Of a DNA stretch of 64,000 nucleotides, positions 1 through 8,203 are shown piece after piece. The stretch spans positions 20,050 to 84,049 of the forward strand of contig CALVHL010000008.1 of the NCBI GenBank assembly GCA_944327625.1, written 5' to 3'. Source of the stretch: an uncultured Clostridia bacterium (GTDB lineage: Bacteria; Bacillota; Clostridia; Christensenellales; Borkfalkiaceae). Each line of letters begins with the position of its first letter. Within the stretch, counting starts at the first letter, position 1. The position numbers and the translations under genes were made by a program. A model generated the notes under the pieces. It made no database searches, had not been told where the DNA came from, and worked only from the letters and a program-made list of their open reading frames with translations.

Positions 1-1174
1 GAAGCGGCACTTCGACGTAGCCCTCGCCGAGAAACCACGACGAGAAGTTATCCGAAAGCACCATGAACCCGGCGACGAAGAATACCGAAGTAAACCAGAC
101 GTATCTGCCCGTCATATAGATATGTTCGTTCATCACATCTATATTGCCGCGGCGGTATTCGTAGGCGTTGCGCGAGATCATGACCGACGAGAATACGGTT
201 ATAAAGGTCTGCGCGACGCTGTTTATCTTATACGCCTGCTCATAGCAGCCGTTGTCATAGTCGGCATTGGGCGACAGCAGACCTATCATGGTCTTGTCGA
301 AAGTCGTGAAAAGCGAGGTTATGACCATCGGCAGAAAGACGACGAACGCGCCCCCGAGATGCCGCCACGGGCGGAGCGTTCCGACGGGAACGACGGTGAC
401 GTACTTCTTTATGCCCAGCCACATTATGAGGTAGGAAAAGAGCACCGAACACGACAGGTACAGCGCGTATATCCACACGTCGTCTTTGGACCTTACGAAC
501 GCGAAGATGAGGACGAGCCCCGCAAGTTTGACGAGAATATTCCTTATGGCGATAGTACGGAAATTCTCCTCGCCCATATAGAGATATTCTATGTCGAATA
601 TGACGGCTATGACCTGCAATGCCATAATCATCATAAGTCCGTTATACTTTTCGCCGAACCCGACGGTAAAGAGCATTGCCGCCAGCACGGCGAGCGCGAC
701 GAGCGAAGTAACGGTCTTGGTGACGAAAATCTCCCAGAAAGTCCTGCTCTTGACCTCTTTATTGTCGCGGCATTTGGCTATTTCGCGCTGACCGTACACC
801 GAAAAGCCCAGCCCCGCGCCGAGTATGAAATAGGTGATTATCGAGGAGACGTAGCTTATCTGCCCGTTGCCCGTTTCGCCCAGCACCCTTGCAAGATAGG
901 GCGTGGTTATGACGGGAATGAGAAAGGTAAGAAGCTTGCTGATGAGGTTATATACGGTGCTCGTTTTGAGGCTTGCCCGCTTTACTCCCCCGCCTTGTTC
1001 GGGCGGCTTGCCCCCTCCTTCCTCGGCTGCGGACGATTGCCCCTCGCGTTTCTCCGTCCGTTCGGGCGATTGCCCCTCGCTTTCCCGCACAGCAGAAAAG
1101 CCGTCGGCGAGATTGCCGACGGGCGAGCCGTCATCGACGGATATTGGCGTTATTTCGCGCTGTTCTTCGTCCAT
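1..1174 (-). CDS. Wzx-type polysaccharide flippase, 3' end off window
   Basis: This gene runs off the left edge, so only the first 391 codons are seen. The start is the ATG at 1172-1174 (MDEEQREITP). A hydrophilic N-terminal region of about 55 residues, rich in Glu, Gly and Pro with an imperfect EGQS repeat, precedes the first membrane helix. From about residue 60 the protein shows regularly spaced hydrophobic helices and the KTSTVYNLISK...PVITTPYLARVLGE pattern typical of MATE/Wzx oligosaccharide flippases. Family role: moving undecaprenyl-diphosphate-linked repeat units across the membrane. It is the last visible gene of locus A, 32 bp after a GT2 gene, which fits export of the locus A glycan. 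The long charged N-terminus is unusual. A second Wzx lies at 36407-37873. Confidence 0.85.
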   Translation of the reverse strand, partial: MDEEQREITPISVDDGSPVGNLADGFSAVRESEGQSPERTEKREGQSSAAEEGGGKPPEQGGGVKRASLKTSTVYNLISKLLTFLIPVITTPYLARVLGETGNGQISYVSSIITYFILGAGLGFSVYGQREIAKCRDNKEVKSRTFWEIFVTKTVTSLVALAVLAAMLFTVGFGEKYNGLMMIMALQVIAVIFDIEYLYMGEENFRTIAIRNILVKLAGLVLIFAFVRSKDDVWIYALYLSCSVLFSYLIMWLGIKKYVTVVPVGTLRPWRHLGGAFVVFLPMVITSLFTTFDKTMIGLLSPNADYDNGCYEQAYKINSVAQTFITVFSSVMISRNAYEYRRGNIDVMNEHIYMTGRYVWFTSVFFVAGFMVLSDNFSSWFLGEGYVEVPL

Positions 1175-1206
1175 TGCTGTTTCCGTGCGATAAGATCCGA
1201 CGACCG

Positions 1207-2115
1207 TCAGAGCTTACCGATTAGTATTTTAAGTCTGTAATTCAAAAAATGCGATTTGGGATAGACCTTGCGGCAGAACAGCAGGCGCATTTTTTTCGCA
1301 AAGCCGTCGCGGTATTCGGCAACCATTTTAAGATACTTTTCGTCATCGCCGCCGACGAGCCGTCCGTAGCCGCGGAGAAGTTCGCGCGGGAGGGCGCTCT
1401 GCGTGGTCTTCTTGTTGATAAACCGCTTCAATCTGACCGAAAGGGGCGGTTCTTCCGCGCCGATCAGGTTGCTGCCGTGCTGTCTGTAAAGGATATAGGA
1501 GTTCTCGTCATAGACATAGTCCGCCGTGAACATTGCGACGAGAAAGAGATAGTGGTCGTGCAAATATATGTCCTCGGGATAGTAAGAGCACACGTGGTCT
1601 TTGAACTTTCTGTCAAAGGCTATCGTGCAGCCCGTAGCGAGATTTTCATAGATCTGAACGTATTTATTTTCAAAAAAGGGCGAACCGTCGAACTTGGTGC
1701 CGACATAGTTGAGTTCGGCGTCGACGAGCGTCTGGTTGGAGAAATACATTATTCCCCTCTCGCCCTTCTTCGCCGCCTCCATCTTCTCCGCCGCCCGCAA
1801 AAGCTTTTCGGGCAGCCACACGTCGTCCTGGTCGCAGAGCGCGTAATAGTCGAAGGTGCTGTCCGCCGCAAATAGCATATCGATGAAATTATAGGTGAAA
1901 TTCTTGTTCTTTTCGTTTACGGAATAGCTTACATTGGGGTATTTGCGCGCATACTCCTCCAGAATACTCACCGTGCCGTCGGTCGAGCAGTCGTCGGAGA
2001 CCTTTATCGTCACGTCGACGCCCCTCTGCGCGAGCAGGCTGTCAAGCTGTTCCCTGAGATATTTTTCGCCGTTGTACGTCCCCATGAGGACGAGAAAAGT
2101 ACGCTTATTTTCCAT
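1207..2115 (-). CDS. Family 2 glycosyltransferase
   Basis: A 302-residue GT-A fold glycosyltransferase. Near the N-terminus it has the start LVLMGTYNGEKYLREQLDSL, then SDDCSTDGT, and the nucleotide/metal-binding DQDD within ALCDQDDVW at about residue 95. These are hallmarks of GT2 enzymes such as rhamnosyltransferases and other transferases that build surface polysaccharides. There is no membrane helix, so it should act at the cytoplasmic face of the membrane. Its start codon overlaps the last 11 bases of the upstream GT2 gene, which indicates translational coupling. The co-encoded dTDP-rhamnose and GDP-heptose pathways are the likely donor sources, but the sugar transferred cannot be read from sequence. 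Confidence 0.9.
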   Translation of the reverse strand: MENKRTFLVLMGTYNGEKYLREQLDSLLAQRGVDVTIKVSDDCSTDGTVSILEEYARKYPNVSYSVNEKNKNFTYNFIDMLFAADSTFDYYALCDQDDVWLPEKLLRAAEKMEAAKKGERGIMYFSNQTLVDAELNYVGTKFDGSPFFENKYVQIYENLATGCTIAFDRKFKDHVCSYYPEDIYLHDHYLFLVAMFTADYVYDENSYILYRQHGSNLIGAEEPPLSVRLKRFINKKTTQSALPRELLRGYGRLVGGDDEKYLKMVAEYRDGFAKKMRLLFCRKVYPKSHFLNYRLKILIGKL

Positions 2116-2974
2116 TGCTTCGCCCCGTCTTCTCGTCGTAGAGCTTTAAAAGCTTCATCAGCCCGACCGTATCCCTGCAGAGCAGCCGCGCGGCGGCAAG
2201 CCGAAGCTTGACGAAACGGCGCTGTCGCCTGAGTTCGGGCATATAGTCGACGCCCTGCTTTTCTAAGACGTAGCAGAACGATTGCAGCGCGCGCCGCCTT
2301 ACCTCCGCGTCCGAGCCGCCGTATTCGCCCGAGCCCTCGGCATGGACGAGCGTCAGCCGCCCGTCGAAGCCTATCGAATAGCCCTTTGCGAGCACCCGCG
2401 AGGAGAGATCGAACTCCTCGTTATACATGAAAATATTTTCGTCGAACCGCCCGCCGTCCTCGAACGCCTGCCGCGTTATGAAGATGTCCGCGCCGACTAT
2501 ATAGTGCTTTCGGGGATTGAACCTGCCCGTAATTTTAATAAGTCTGTTGGCAACTGCCGCGCGGAGGGTGTACGGCATATTGCACCTGAAAGAGTAGTTC
2601 CTGCCGCCGTCCTCGGTGAGAAGCTGCACGCCGAACATATCGTATTTGTCGAAATCGGCAAGAGCCGCCCCGAACAGCGCCCCGACGAGCCTGGTATCGG
2701 GGTTAAGAAATACGAACTTATCCGCACGGGCGAGCGCCGCGCCGATATTGTTCGCCCTGCCGTAGCCGAAGTTGCCGCCGCTCGGCACGTACCTCAGTTC
2801 AAACGGGTAGGAAGCCGAAGCGATATGCTTCGCTATCTCGTCGTCGGGCGAATTGTCGACGACAATTACTTCCAGCCCGTCGCCTATATCGTTGTGTACG
2901 GCAATAGAGGCAAGGAGTTCGGCAAGCAGAGAAAGGTGCCTGTATGCGGCTATTATGACGCTCAGTCTGTACAT
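2105..2974 (-). CDS. Family 2 glycosyltransferase, rhamnosyltransferase-like
   Basis: A 289-residue GT2 protein. Visible motifs are the opening LSVIIAAYRH, the VIVVDNSPDDE motif, GGNFGYGRANNIG, and VFLNPDTRL as the DXD-equivalent. The layout (NxGxGxANN followed by LNPD) is that seen in the WcaA/RfbF-like rhamnosyltransferase subgroup. A GGAGGGG ribosome binding site lies five bases before the ATG. It is the second of two adjacent GT2 genes and overlaps the next gene by 11 bases. With a complete dTDP-L-rhamnose pathway in the same locus, L-rhamnose is a plausible donor sugar, but that is inference. Confidence 0.9.
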   Translation of the reverse strand: MYRLSVIIAAYRHLSLLAELLASIAVHNDIGDGLEVIVVDNSPDDEIAKHIASASYPFELRYVPSGGNFGYGRANNIGAALARADKFVFLNPDTRLVGALFGAALADFDKYDMFGVQLLTEDGGRNYSFRCNMPYTLRAAVANRLIKITGRFNPRKHYIVGADIFITRQAFEDGGRFDENIFMYNEEFDLSSRVLAKGYSIGFDGRLTLVHAEGSGEYGGSDAEVRRRALQSFCYVLEKQGVDYMPELRRQRRFVKLRLAAARLLCRDTVGLMKLLKLYDEKTGRSNGK

Positions 2975-3016
2975 ATTTTCCCCTCCTCTGCGGCAAATTT
3001 CCCCGCATATATTTAT

Positions 3017-3044
3017 GCGCGGTAACGAAAATCTCCTACCGCGC
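3017..3044 (-). other. Hairpin abutting the tagA-like stop codon
   Basis: Eight-base perfect stem GCGCGGTA/TACCGCGC with a 12-base loop, directly after the stop codon at 3045 and before the next gene's ribosome binding site. On the minus strand it has no U-run, so it is more likely an RNA stabiliser or a partial attenuator between cistrons than a full terminator. Confidence 0.4.
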
Positions 3045-3791
3045 TTATTTTTTCTTTCTGTATTTACGCGACACCTTGAAAATTCTCATGTCGTCTATGA
3101 AGTAACGCTTGAAAAGGCGGGTGGGCTCCATGAAAAATCTGTAAAGCCATTCCAGCCCGTGGTCGCTCATCCATCTGGGCGCGCGCCGCAGCCTGCCCGC
3201 GAGGAAATCTACCGTCGCCCCCGCGCACACGCTGACGGTCGCGTCGTACTTGTCAATATTATTCATTATGAACTTCTCCTGCTTGGGACAGCCGAAGCAG
3301 GTGAGAAGTATGTGCGGCTTTGCCGCGCTTATCATGGCGTTTATGCGGTCGAGCTCCTCGGGATCGCTGTCGAAGCCGAGAGGCGGCTCGTAAGCGCCGA
3401 CGACCTTTATCCCCTCGTATTTCTTTTCGAGGTTGGCCTTTGCCTTAGCCGCAACGCCCTTTCTGCCGCCGAGAATGAATATGCCGTAGCCCTTTTTAGC
3501 CGCAACCGCGCAGAGCTCGGGCACGAGGTCAGAGCCCGAAATCTTTTCCGTGACGGGTATTTTGTGCTTTTTGGCTATCCATATAAGCGGCTTGCCGTCG
3601 ACGATGACTATGTCGGCGTTGTCGGTAGCGCGTTTGAGCTCCTCATCGTCCTCTATCTTTATGATGACGTCGACGTTGACGGCGACGACGTAGGACTTCT
3701 TGCCGCTCTCTATTAAGTTTTCAATTTCTTCAACACATTCGCTCATCGTACAGTTATTGACGAACGTATTGAGGAATTGAACTTTCTCCAT
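3045..3791 (-). CDS. WecG/TagA/CpsF-family glycosyltransferase
   Basis: A 248-residue GT26-family enzyme. Diagnostic segments are AVNVDVIIK near residue 40, ADIVIVDGKPLIW, ISGSDLVPEL, FILGGRKGVAAKA, and the C-terminal block HILLTCFGCPKQEKF followed by CAGATVDFLAGRLRRAP. Family members such as TagA, WecG and CpsF transfer a second sugar (often an N-acetylmannosamine derivative) onto an undecaprenyl-diphosphate-linked first sugar at the membrane. Here it would act after the priming transferase of the same locus. The ATG is preceded by GGAG. It lies three bases from gmhA, so it is co-transcribed with the heptose genes. Donor specificity is unknown. Confidence 0.92.
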   Translation of the reverse strand: MEKVQFLNTFVNNCTMSECVEEIENLIESGKKSYVVAVNVDVIIKIEDDEELKRATDNADIVIVDGKPLIWIAKKHKIPVTEKISGSDLVPELCAVAAKKGYGIFILGGRKGVAAKAKANLEKKYEGIKVVGAYEPPLGFDSDPEELDRINAMISAAKPHILLTCFGCPKQEKFIMNNIDKYDATVSVCAGATVDFLAGRLRRAPRWMSDHGLEWLYRFFMEPTRLFKRYFIDDMRIFKVSRKYRKKK

Positions 3792-3794
3792 ACT

Positions 3795-4448
3795 TTATTC
3801 TCCGAAAAATCTGTCTTCGAGCATGAGGCAGAGGCAATGATATACGGGCAGGTGCAGTTCCTGTATCATATAGGTCTCGCTTTCGGGCACCCTTATAACC
3901 ACGTCGGAGACCTTGGCGAGTTCGCCGCCGTCCGCGCCCGTAAGTCCGATAACTTTCATTCCCTTTGCGTGCGCGACGACCGTGGCATAGAGTATATTGT
4001 CCGAACAGCCCGAGGTGGATATTCCGAGGAATACGTCGCCCTCCCTGCCGTAGCCGTTGACCTGCTGGGCATAGATGAGCTGCCCCGCGCAGTCGACGTC
4101 GTTTACGTACGCGCTTATCAGCCCGTTGCGGCAGTCGAGCGCAATGGCGGGCAGACCGCCCTGCAACATTACCGCAAGCTTTTCGCCGCGCACGGCATCG
4201 ACGGTGCGGAGTTTTTCGGCAAACGCATCGTCGCAGCGGCGCGAACGCTTAAAGCCCTTCATCAGCTCGCCGACGATGTGCTCGGCGTCCGAACTGCTCC
4301 CTCCGTTGCCCGCGATTATCAGCTTGCCGCCGCGGAGAAAACACTCCTCCAGCGCCGAAAAGGCATCGGCAATATCCTGCCTGCACGGTGCAAGCACGGG
4401 ATACCTGTCGACAAGCAGGTCGATATGTCCTGTAAGCTCTTTTTTCAT
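3795..4448 (-). CDS. gmhA: Sedoheptulose-7-phosphate isomerase (GmhA)
   Basis: A 217-residue SIS-domain protein. The signature IIAGNGGSSSDAEHIVGELMK and the later DVFLGISTSG are the phosphosugar-binding loops of GmhA, which converts sedoheptulose 7-phosphate to D-glycero-D-manno-heptose 7-phosphate. The frame is open upstream to 4598, but the ATG at 4446-4448 is chosen because it overlaps the stop codon of the preceding gene in the compact ATGA form and gives the usual family length. It supplies the first step of the heptose pathway whose kinase, phosphatase and nucleotidyltransferase are the next genes upstream. Confidence 0.95.
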   Translation of the reverse strand: MKKELTGHIDLLVDRYPVLAPCRQDIADAFSALEECFLRGGKLIIAGNGGSSSDAEHIVGELMKGFKRSRRCDDAFAEKLRTVDAVRGEKLAVMLQGGLPAIALDCRNGLISAYVNDVDCAGQLIYAQQVNGYGREGDVFLGISTSGCSDNILYATVVAHAKGMKVIGLTGADGGELAKVSDVVIRVPESETYMIQELHLPVYHCLCLMLEDRFFGE

Positions 4449-5746
4449 ATACTTTTTCTCTCGTTGAGGATTTTTCTTACGCAGTCGAAAAGATCTTCGC
4501 CCGCAACGTCCGCACCCGCAATACCGCCTATCGCCGCCGTACTGCAACCGGCATTTCTGCCGCACAGCACGTCGTTTTCGCCGTCGCCTATCATCCACGA
4601 CTGCGAAAGGTCGATATTGAACCGCTCCGCCGCGCTCAACAGCATACCCGCCTTGGGCTTGCGGCAGTTACAGTCCACCTTGTATTCGGGGCGTTCGCCC
4701 TCAAACCCCTTGTCGGGGTGGTGAGGGCAGTAATATATGGCGTCCAGGTACGCGCCCTCGCGCCCCAGAAGCGTCTGCATCTTGTCGTGTACGCGGTCAA
4801 GTTCTTCAACAGTCATCTCGCCGCGCGCGATAACCGGCTGATTTGTCGCGACTATCGCAAGCCGCCCGCTCTCGTTTATGAGTTTTATCGCCTGCGCCGC
4901 GCCGTCCGCAAGCACGAAATCGTCCGCGCTTTTGAGAAAGCCGACGTATTTATTTATCGTGCCGTCCCTGTCGAGGAATATCGCGCGTTGCCTGTTTATT
5001 AGATTGCGCGCGCCGACTATGCCCCGCCTTACGTCCTCGCACACCGCCGCATAGCGTTCGGGCGTGCCCATATCCCTGACGTATTCGGGCGAGTCGTAAC
5101 AGTACAGCCCGCCGCAGTTTACGAGCGGTTTCAGAATATCCCTGTCGAGGTCAGCTCTGCCCGACGCGGGGAACATATCGAGGAGCTTCGGGGAGAGTAT
5201 GTGCAGCCCCGCGTTTACCCTGTTGGCGTAATATTCGGGGCGCTCGTCTTCGCGCGTCAGCCACTTTCTGACGCGCCCGTCGCCGTCCGCGACAATAAGT
5301 CCGCTGTCGTACGGGTGGCTGTTGGGGTGAGTGAATATGGTGGCAAGCCCGCCTTTTTTTCTATGGTAGGCAATGAACCGCGAAAAATCTATGTCGAAAA
5401 GCGAGTCGGCATTGAGAAGAAGGAAATCTTCCGTAAATCTGTCGCGCAGCTTGTACAGCGCACCCGCGTTGCCCATCGGCTGACTTTCGACGAAGTATTC
5501 TATATGTACGCCGAACGGCCTGCCCGTCGCGGGCGAAATGCCGCTGCCGTCGCCGAAATAATTTATAATCTTATCGGCGAGGTGCCCGACGGTCATTATT
5601 ATGTCGCAGAAGCCCTGCGCTTTAAGACATTCGGTTTCCCGTTCGAGCACGGGCATGCCGCAGACGTCTATCATCGGCTTGGGTATATCGCTTGCGACGG
5701 ACGATATGCGCGTACCGCGCCCGCCCGCCATTATTACGGCTTTCAT
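4445..5746 (-). CDS. Fused heptose-1-P guanylyltransferase and HBP phosphatase
   Basis: A 433-residue two-domain enzyme. Residues 1 to about 240 are a nucleotidyltransferase (AVIMAGGRGTRI, then IPKPMIDVCGMPVLE) of the HddC type. Residues about 254-433 are a HAD phosphatase of the GmhB type, with nucleophile D259 in FLDRDGTIN and Cys/His zinc-site segments CPHHP and CNCRKPKAG. Family knowledge: GmhB removes the 7-phosphate from heptose 1,7-bisphosphate and HddC makes the nucleotide-activated sugar, GDP-D-glycero-alpha-D-manno-heptose. Fusion puts two consecutive steps in one chain. It overlaps gmhA by four bases and ends one base from hddA. GDP rather than another nucleotide is inferred from pathway type. 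Confidence 0.9.
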   Translation of the reverse strand: MKAVIMAGGRGTRISSVASDIPKPMIDVCGMPVLERETECLKAQGFCDIIMTVGHLADKIINYFGDGSGISPATGRPFGVHIEYFVESQPMGNAGALYKLRDRFTEDFLLLNADSLFDIDFSRFIAYHRKKGGLATIFTHPNSHPYDSGLIVADGDGRVRKWLTREDERPEYYANRVNAGLHILSPKLLDMFPASGRADLDRDILKPLVNCGGLYCYDSPEYVRDMGTPERYAAVCEDVRRGIVGARNLINRQRAIFLDRDGTINKYVGFLKSADDFVLADGAAQAIKLINESGRLAIVATNQPVIARGEMTVEELDRVHDKMQTLLGREGAYLDAIYYCPHHPDKGFEGERPEYKVDCNCRKPKAGMLLSAAERFNIDLSQSWMIGDGENDVLCGRNAGCSTAAIGGIAGADVAGEDLFDCVRKILNERKSI

Positions 5747-5747
5747 C

Positions 5748-6761
5748 TCACTTCTCTTTGCAGAGGTCTATGTTGTATATTTCGGGCGCATAGTAGATTA
5801 CGCGCGTACCGCTCGTCTCGAACTCGAACGGGACCTCCATGAGGTCGGAAAAGGTATTGCGCACCCGCTCACGGTCCTCGGGGCGGACGTAAAAGAGCAG
5901 AAATCCGCCGCCGCCCGCGCCCAACAGCTTGCCGCCGAGCGCGCCCGCCGCGATGCCCTTATTATACAGTTCGTCAATGCAGTCGCTGGTAATTTTATTG
6001 CCCGTCTGGCGTTTGAGCCGCCACGTCTCGTCGAGCAGTCTGCCGAAATCGTCTATATCGCTTTCGCTGTTTTCGAGAATGTTCTGCGCCATGCCGACAT
6101 GGTTATACATTTCGCCGAGGAAACCCGACTTGTCGCGCATACAGCCCGTCGTCGAGCGCTGTATTTCGGAGGACAGCCGCGTAAAGCCCGTGAAGAACAG
6201 CAATAAGTTGTCGCACAGCCGCTTTTTGCGTTCGGCGGAAATTCTGACGGGCGTGACGTGATATTCGTTGTCGGCGAAATCTATTCTGTTGAGCCCGCCG
6301 AATGACGCGGCTATCTGGTCCTGCCAGCCGCCCGCCTCGTTGCACAGCGTCCTTTCGAGATATATCGCGTCGCTTGCAAGCTGCTTTTTGGAGGCGAACT
6401 TGCCCTTCATGGAATAAAACGCATTTAAAAGCCCGACGGCAAACGCGCTGGAAGTGCCCAGCCCCGTCCTTGCGGGCAGGTCGGCATCATACGCTATGTG
6501 CAGTTCTTTCATGTCGAGCATCTTGATGGCGTTTCTCACCATCGGGTGCTCTATGTCGTTGATGTTTCTCACGCGCTCCGACTTGGAATAGATGACCTCG
6601 GTCGTGTACTCGAAAAAGCGCGGAAGATGGCGCACGGTGACGTACACGTACTTATCGAAAGAGGTCGAAAGCACCGCGCCGCCGTGTTCGTTGAAATATG
6701 AAGGTATATCCGTACCGCCGCCGAAAAAGCTCATTCTGAACGGCGTCTTAGTTATTATCAT
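5748..6761 (-). CDS. hddA: D-glycero-alpha-D-manno-heptose-7-phosphate kinase (HddA)
   Basis: A 337-residue GHMP-superfamily kinase. The N-terminal TPFRMSFFGGGTDIP, the ATP-loop LPARTGLGTSSAFAVG near residue 95, and the C-terminal KLLGAGGGGFLLFY are the three classical GHMP motifs in the HddA arrangement. It phosphorylates C1 of heptose 7-phosphate to give the alpha-1,7-bisphosphate, the substrate of the adjacent phosphatase domain. HddA rather than the HldE kinase points to the alpha/GDP branch known from S-layer and capsule glycans. It is the first gene of the heptose sub-operon, 230 bp downstream of the 163-residue membrane-protein gene. No separate promoter was recognised in that gap. Confidence 0.93.
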   Translation of the reverse strand: MIITKTPFRMSFFGGGTDIPSYFNEHGGAVLSTSFDKYVYVTVRHLPRFFEYTTEVIYSKSERVRNINDIEHPMVRNAIKMLDMKELHIAYDADLPARTGLGTSSAFAVGLLNAFYSMKGKFASKKQLASDAIYLERTLCNEAGGWQDQIAASFGGLNRIDFADNEYHVTPVRISAERKKRLCDNLLLFFTGFTRLSSEIQRSTTGCMRDKSGFLGEMYNHVGMAQNILENSESDIDDFGRLLDETWRLKRQTGNKITSDCIDELYNKGIAAGALGGKLLGAGGGGFLLFYVRPEDRERVRNTFSDLMEVPFEFETSGTRVIYYAPEIYNIDLCKEK

Positions 6762-6991
6762 GGCAGTTACCCGAAAAAAATATCATGCCGCGGAGAAGGC
6801 CCCCGCGCCTTGCGCCGTGCGGCGGGAATAAGTTGCCGCAGGCAGGGCAAAGTTCCGCGCATACCGCGCGAATACCGACAAAAAAGGCGTATTCCCATTA
6901 CCCTTTTTCCCCGCAATGCCTCGCGGGATACCGTAACAAAATACGCCCGAAGCCCGCAAGCGCAAGCCGCGCCGCGGGTGAATATTTGATT

Positions 6992-7483
6992 TCAGGAATT
7001 GTACTTGGAATAGACGAGGAAGGGCTTTATAGCACAGCCTACCTCGGCGGAGCGTTCCGTGCAGTCGCCGTCGCGCCCGCAGCCGAAAGCGGTCAGTCCG
7101 TCGGAGGACGGAACGGGGGCGTTGGCGAGGAAATTTGCAATGAGATACCAGCAGAAACCTATGACTATCGAGCAGAACGCCATTGCGCCCGCAGAGAAGG
7201 AAGCCGATTCCGCCCTGTACACGAGGCGATAACAGAATTTGCCCTGTTCGGGGTTCTGCGCCGCCGTCACCGCATTGAAAATTTCGCGCGTCTGGTTGAA
7301 GTTGATCGAAAGGACGAGGAATATGATGAAGCTTACGCCAGCATAACGGGCGAGGGAAGAAGCAAGGCGCTCGACGGTTGCGGTGAAGTTATAGCTCTTT
7401 ACGCGCTTGCACCTGCAAAGAGCGACTATGCCCTTGCAGATGACAAACAGCGAGGCAACGACAAAGATTGCGCCTATCACCAT
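6992..7483 (-). CDS. Unknown 163-residue membrane protein, paralogue of 44605-45096
   Basis: No family recognised. The ATG at 7481-7483 (MVIGAIFVV) is chosen over the in-frame ATG at 7490-7492 because AAGGAGG ends immediately at the earlier codon and lies nine bases from the later one. Three hydrophobic segments are visible, at about residues 2-20, 45-62 and 95-118. The tail ends FLVYSKYNS. The gene at 44605-45096 also encodes exactly 163 residues, with the same three-segment layout, a hydrophilic loop and the matching tail FLIYSRYNS. Both genes have a perfect consensus promoter. This one sits between the rhamnose and heptose halves of locus A. A role with polysaccharide synthesis is inferred only from position. 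Confidence 0.7.
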   Translation of the reverse strand: MVIGAIFVVASLFVICKGIVALCRCKRVKSYNFTATVERLASSLARYAGVSFIIFLVLSINFNQTREIFNAVTAAQNPEQGKFCYRLVYRAESASFSAGAMAFCSIVIGFCWYLIANFLANAPVPSSDGLTAFGCGRDGDCTERSAEVGCAIKPFLVYSKYNS

Positions 7484-7523
7484 TTCCTGCATCCTCCTTA
7501 AATACTACTCTGTGACATTCTAT

Positions 7524-7552
7524 ATTATATATCAAATACAGTCGCTTGTCAA
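7524..7552 (-). promoter_or_regulatory. Consensus sigma-A-type promoter
   Basis: TTGACA at 7547-7552 and TATAAT at 7524-7529 on the minus strand, separated by exactly 17 bp, 40 bp before the start of the 163-residue membrane-protein gene. Confidence 0.85.
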
Positions 7553-7627
7553 TGATAAGATTTTTACAATTATCCGACATAAGGCAAAAACTTGTCATTT
7601 TTAATAATTCTCAACCCGACACACGCA

Positions 7628-7657
7628 ATTGCCCCCATACTATGCCCCGACGAACGC
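7628..7657 (+). repeat. 30-bp intergenic repeat, copy 1 (variant)
   Basis: One of nine copies of a dispersed 30-bp element that begins ATTGCCCC, has a central ATATGCC or CTATGCC core and ends AACGC in this orientation. This copy and the one at 61195 form a variant with GCCCCGACGAACGC on the right half. It lies in the 423-bp gap between 7483 and 7907, upstream of the promoter. Confidence 0.75.
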
Positions 7658-7832
7658 ATATCGGCGCGCAAAAAAATTTTTATTCGCCCCGATCTGCGCG
7701 GCATAAAATTTACAAATTTTTGCAAGGTTTTACACACTTTTCGCAAATTTCGCGCACAATGAGCACAAAAGAGCAGGCGAAGGCAAAGAGAGCGCCCGTC
7801 CGCGCAAGCCGGACGGGCGCAGAATATTCAAT

Positions 7833-7862
7833 TCGATGGACGCGGCATATATAGGGGGCAAT
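7833..7862 (-). repeat. 30-bp intergenic repeat, copy 2
   Basis: Second copy in the same 423-bp gap, inverted relative to copy 1 and placed just after the 3' end of the 98-residue membrane-protein gene. It keeps GCGGCATATAT and GGGGCAAT; its outer left end is degenerate. The rest of the gap (7553-7832) is AT-rich with no credible ORF. Confidence 0.65.
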
Positions 7863-7906
7863 CGCCCGCCGCCGCGCAATTCAACTATTTGCGGGAGAGA
7901 AACAGA

Positions 7907-8203
7907 TCAGCCCTTGGAGCGGATATAAGCGGAATAGGACGAGCGAAAGATCAGCCAGAGCACGAGCGCGGTTATGCCCGAAACCACCCACAGTGCCATG
8001 GTAACGCCGTAGACGACGAACGCCGCCTGAGCCGCCTCCCCCGTCATATTCCAGCAGACGGCGATGACCAGCGCGAACGCTATGCACAACGCGAGAAAGA
8101 CGAACAGCGAGATCGTCTTGGCGCAATACTTTGCGTACAGCCTGCGCCGCGCGCCGTCGTCGGTTATATCAGACGCATACTTTGAAAACAGCCTTTCAAG
8201 CAT
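7907..8203 (-). CDS. Small two-helix membrane protein, unknown
   Basis: A 98-residue protein with a charged N-terminal region (residues 1-28, many Arg, Lys and Asp), two clear hydrophobic helices at about 30-50 and 62-88, and a short basic tail. No family recognised. The start codon lies inside the 3' end of the next membrane-protein gene (8-base overlap), so the two are translationally coupled and may form a complex. A CCTCCTTT (AAGGAGG) site lies in front of the ATG. It ends the rhamnose-side transcript of locus A and is followed by a repeat copy. Confidence 0.65.
   Translation of the reverse strand: MLERLFSKYASDITDDGARRRLYAKYCAKTISLFVFLALCIAFALVIAVCWNMTGEAAQAAFVVYGVTMALWVVSGITALVLWLIFRSSYSAYIRSKG

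Noticed and set aside
122..1240. Long plus-strand ORF of 372 codons opposite the flippase
   Set aside because: It is the antisense shadow of a GC-rich membrane-protein gene; its translation is low-complexity Arg/Tyr/Glu-rich with no ribosome binding site.
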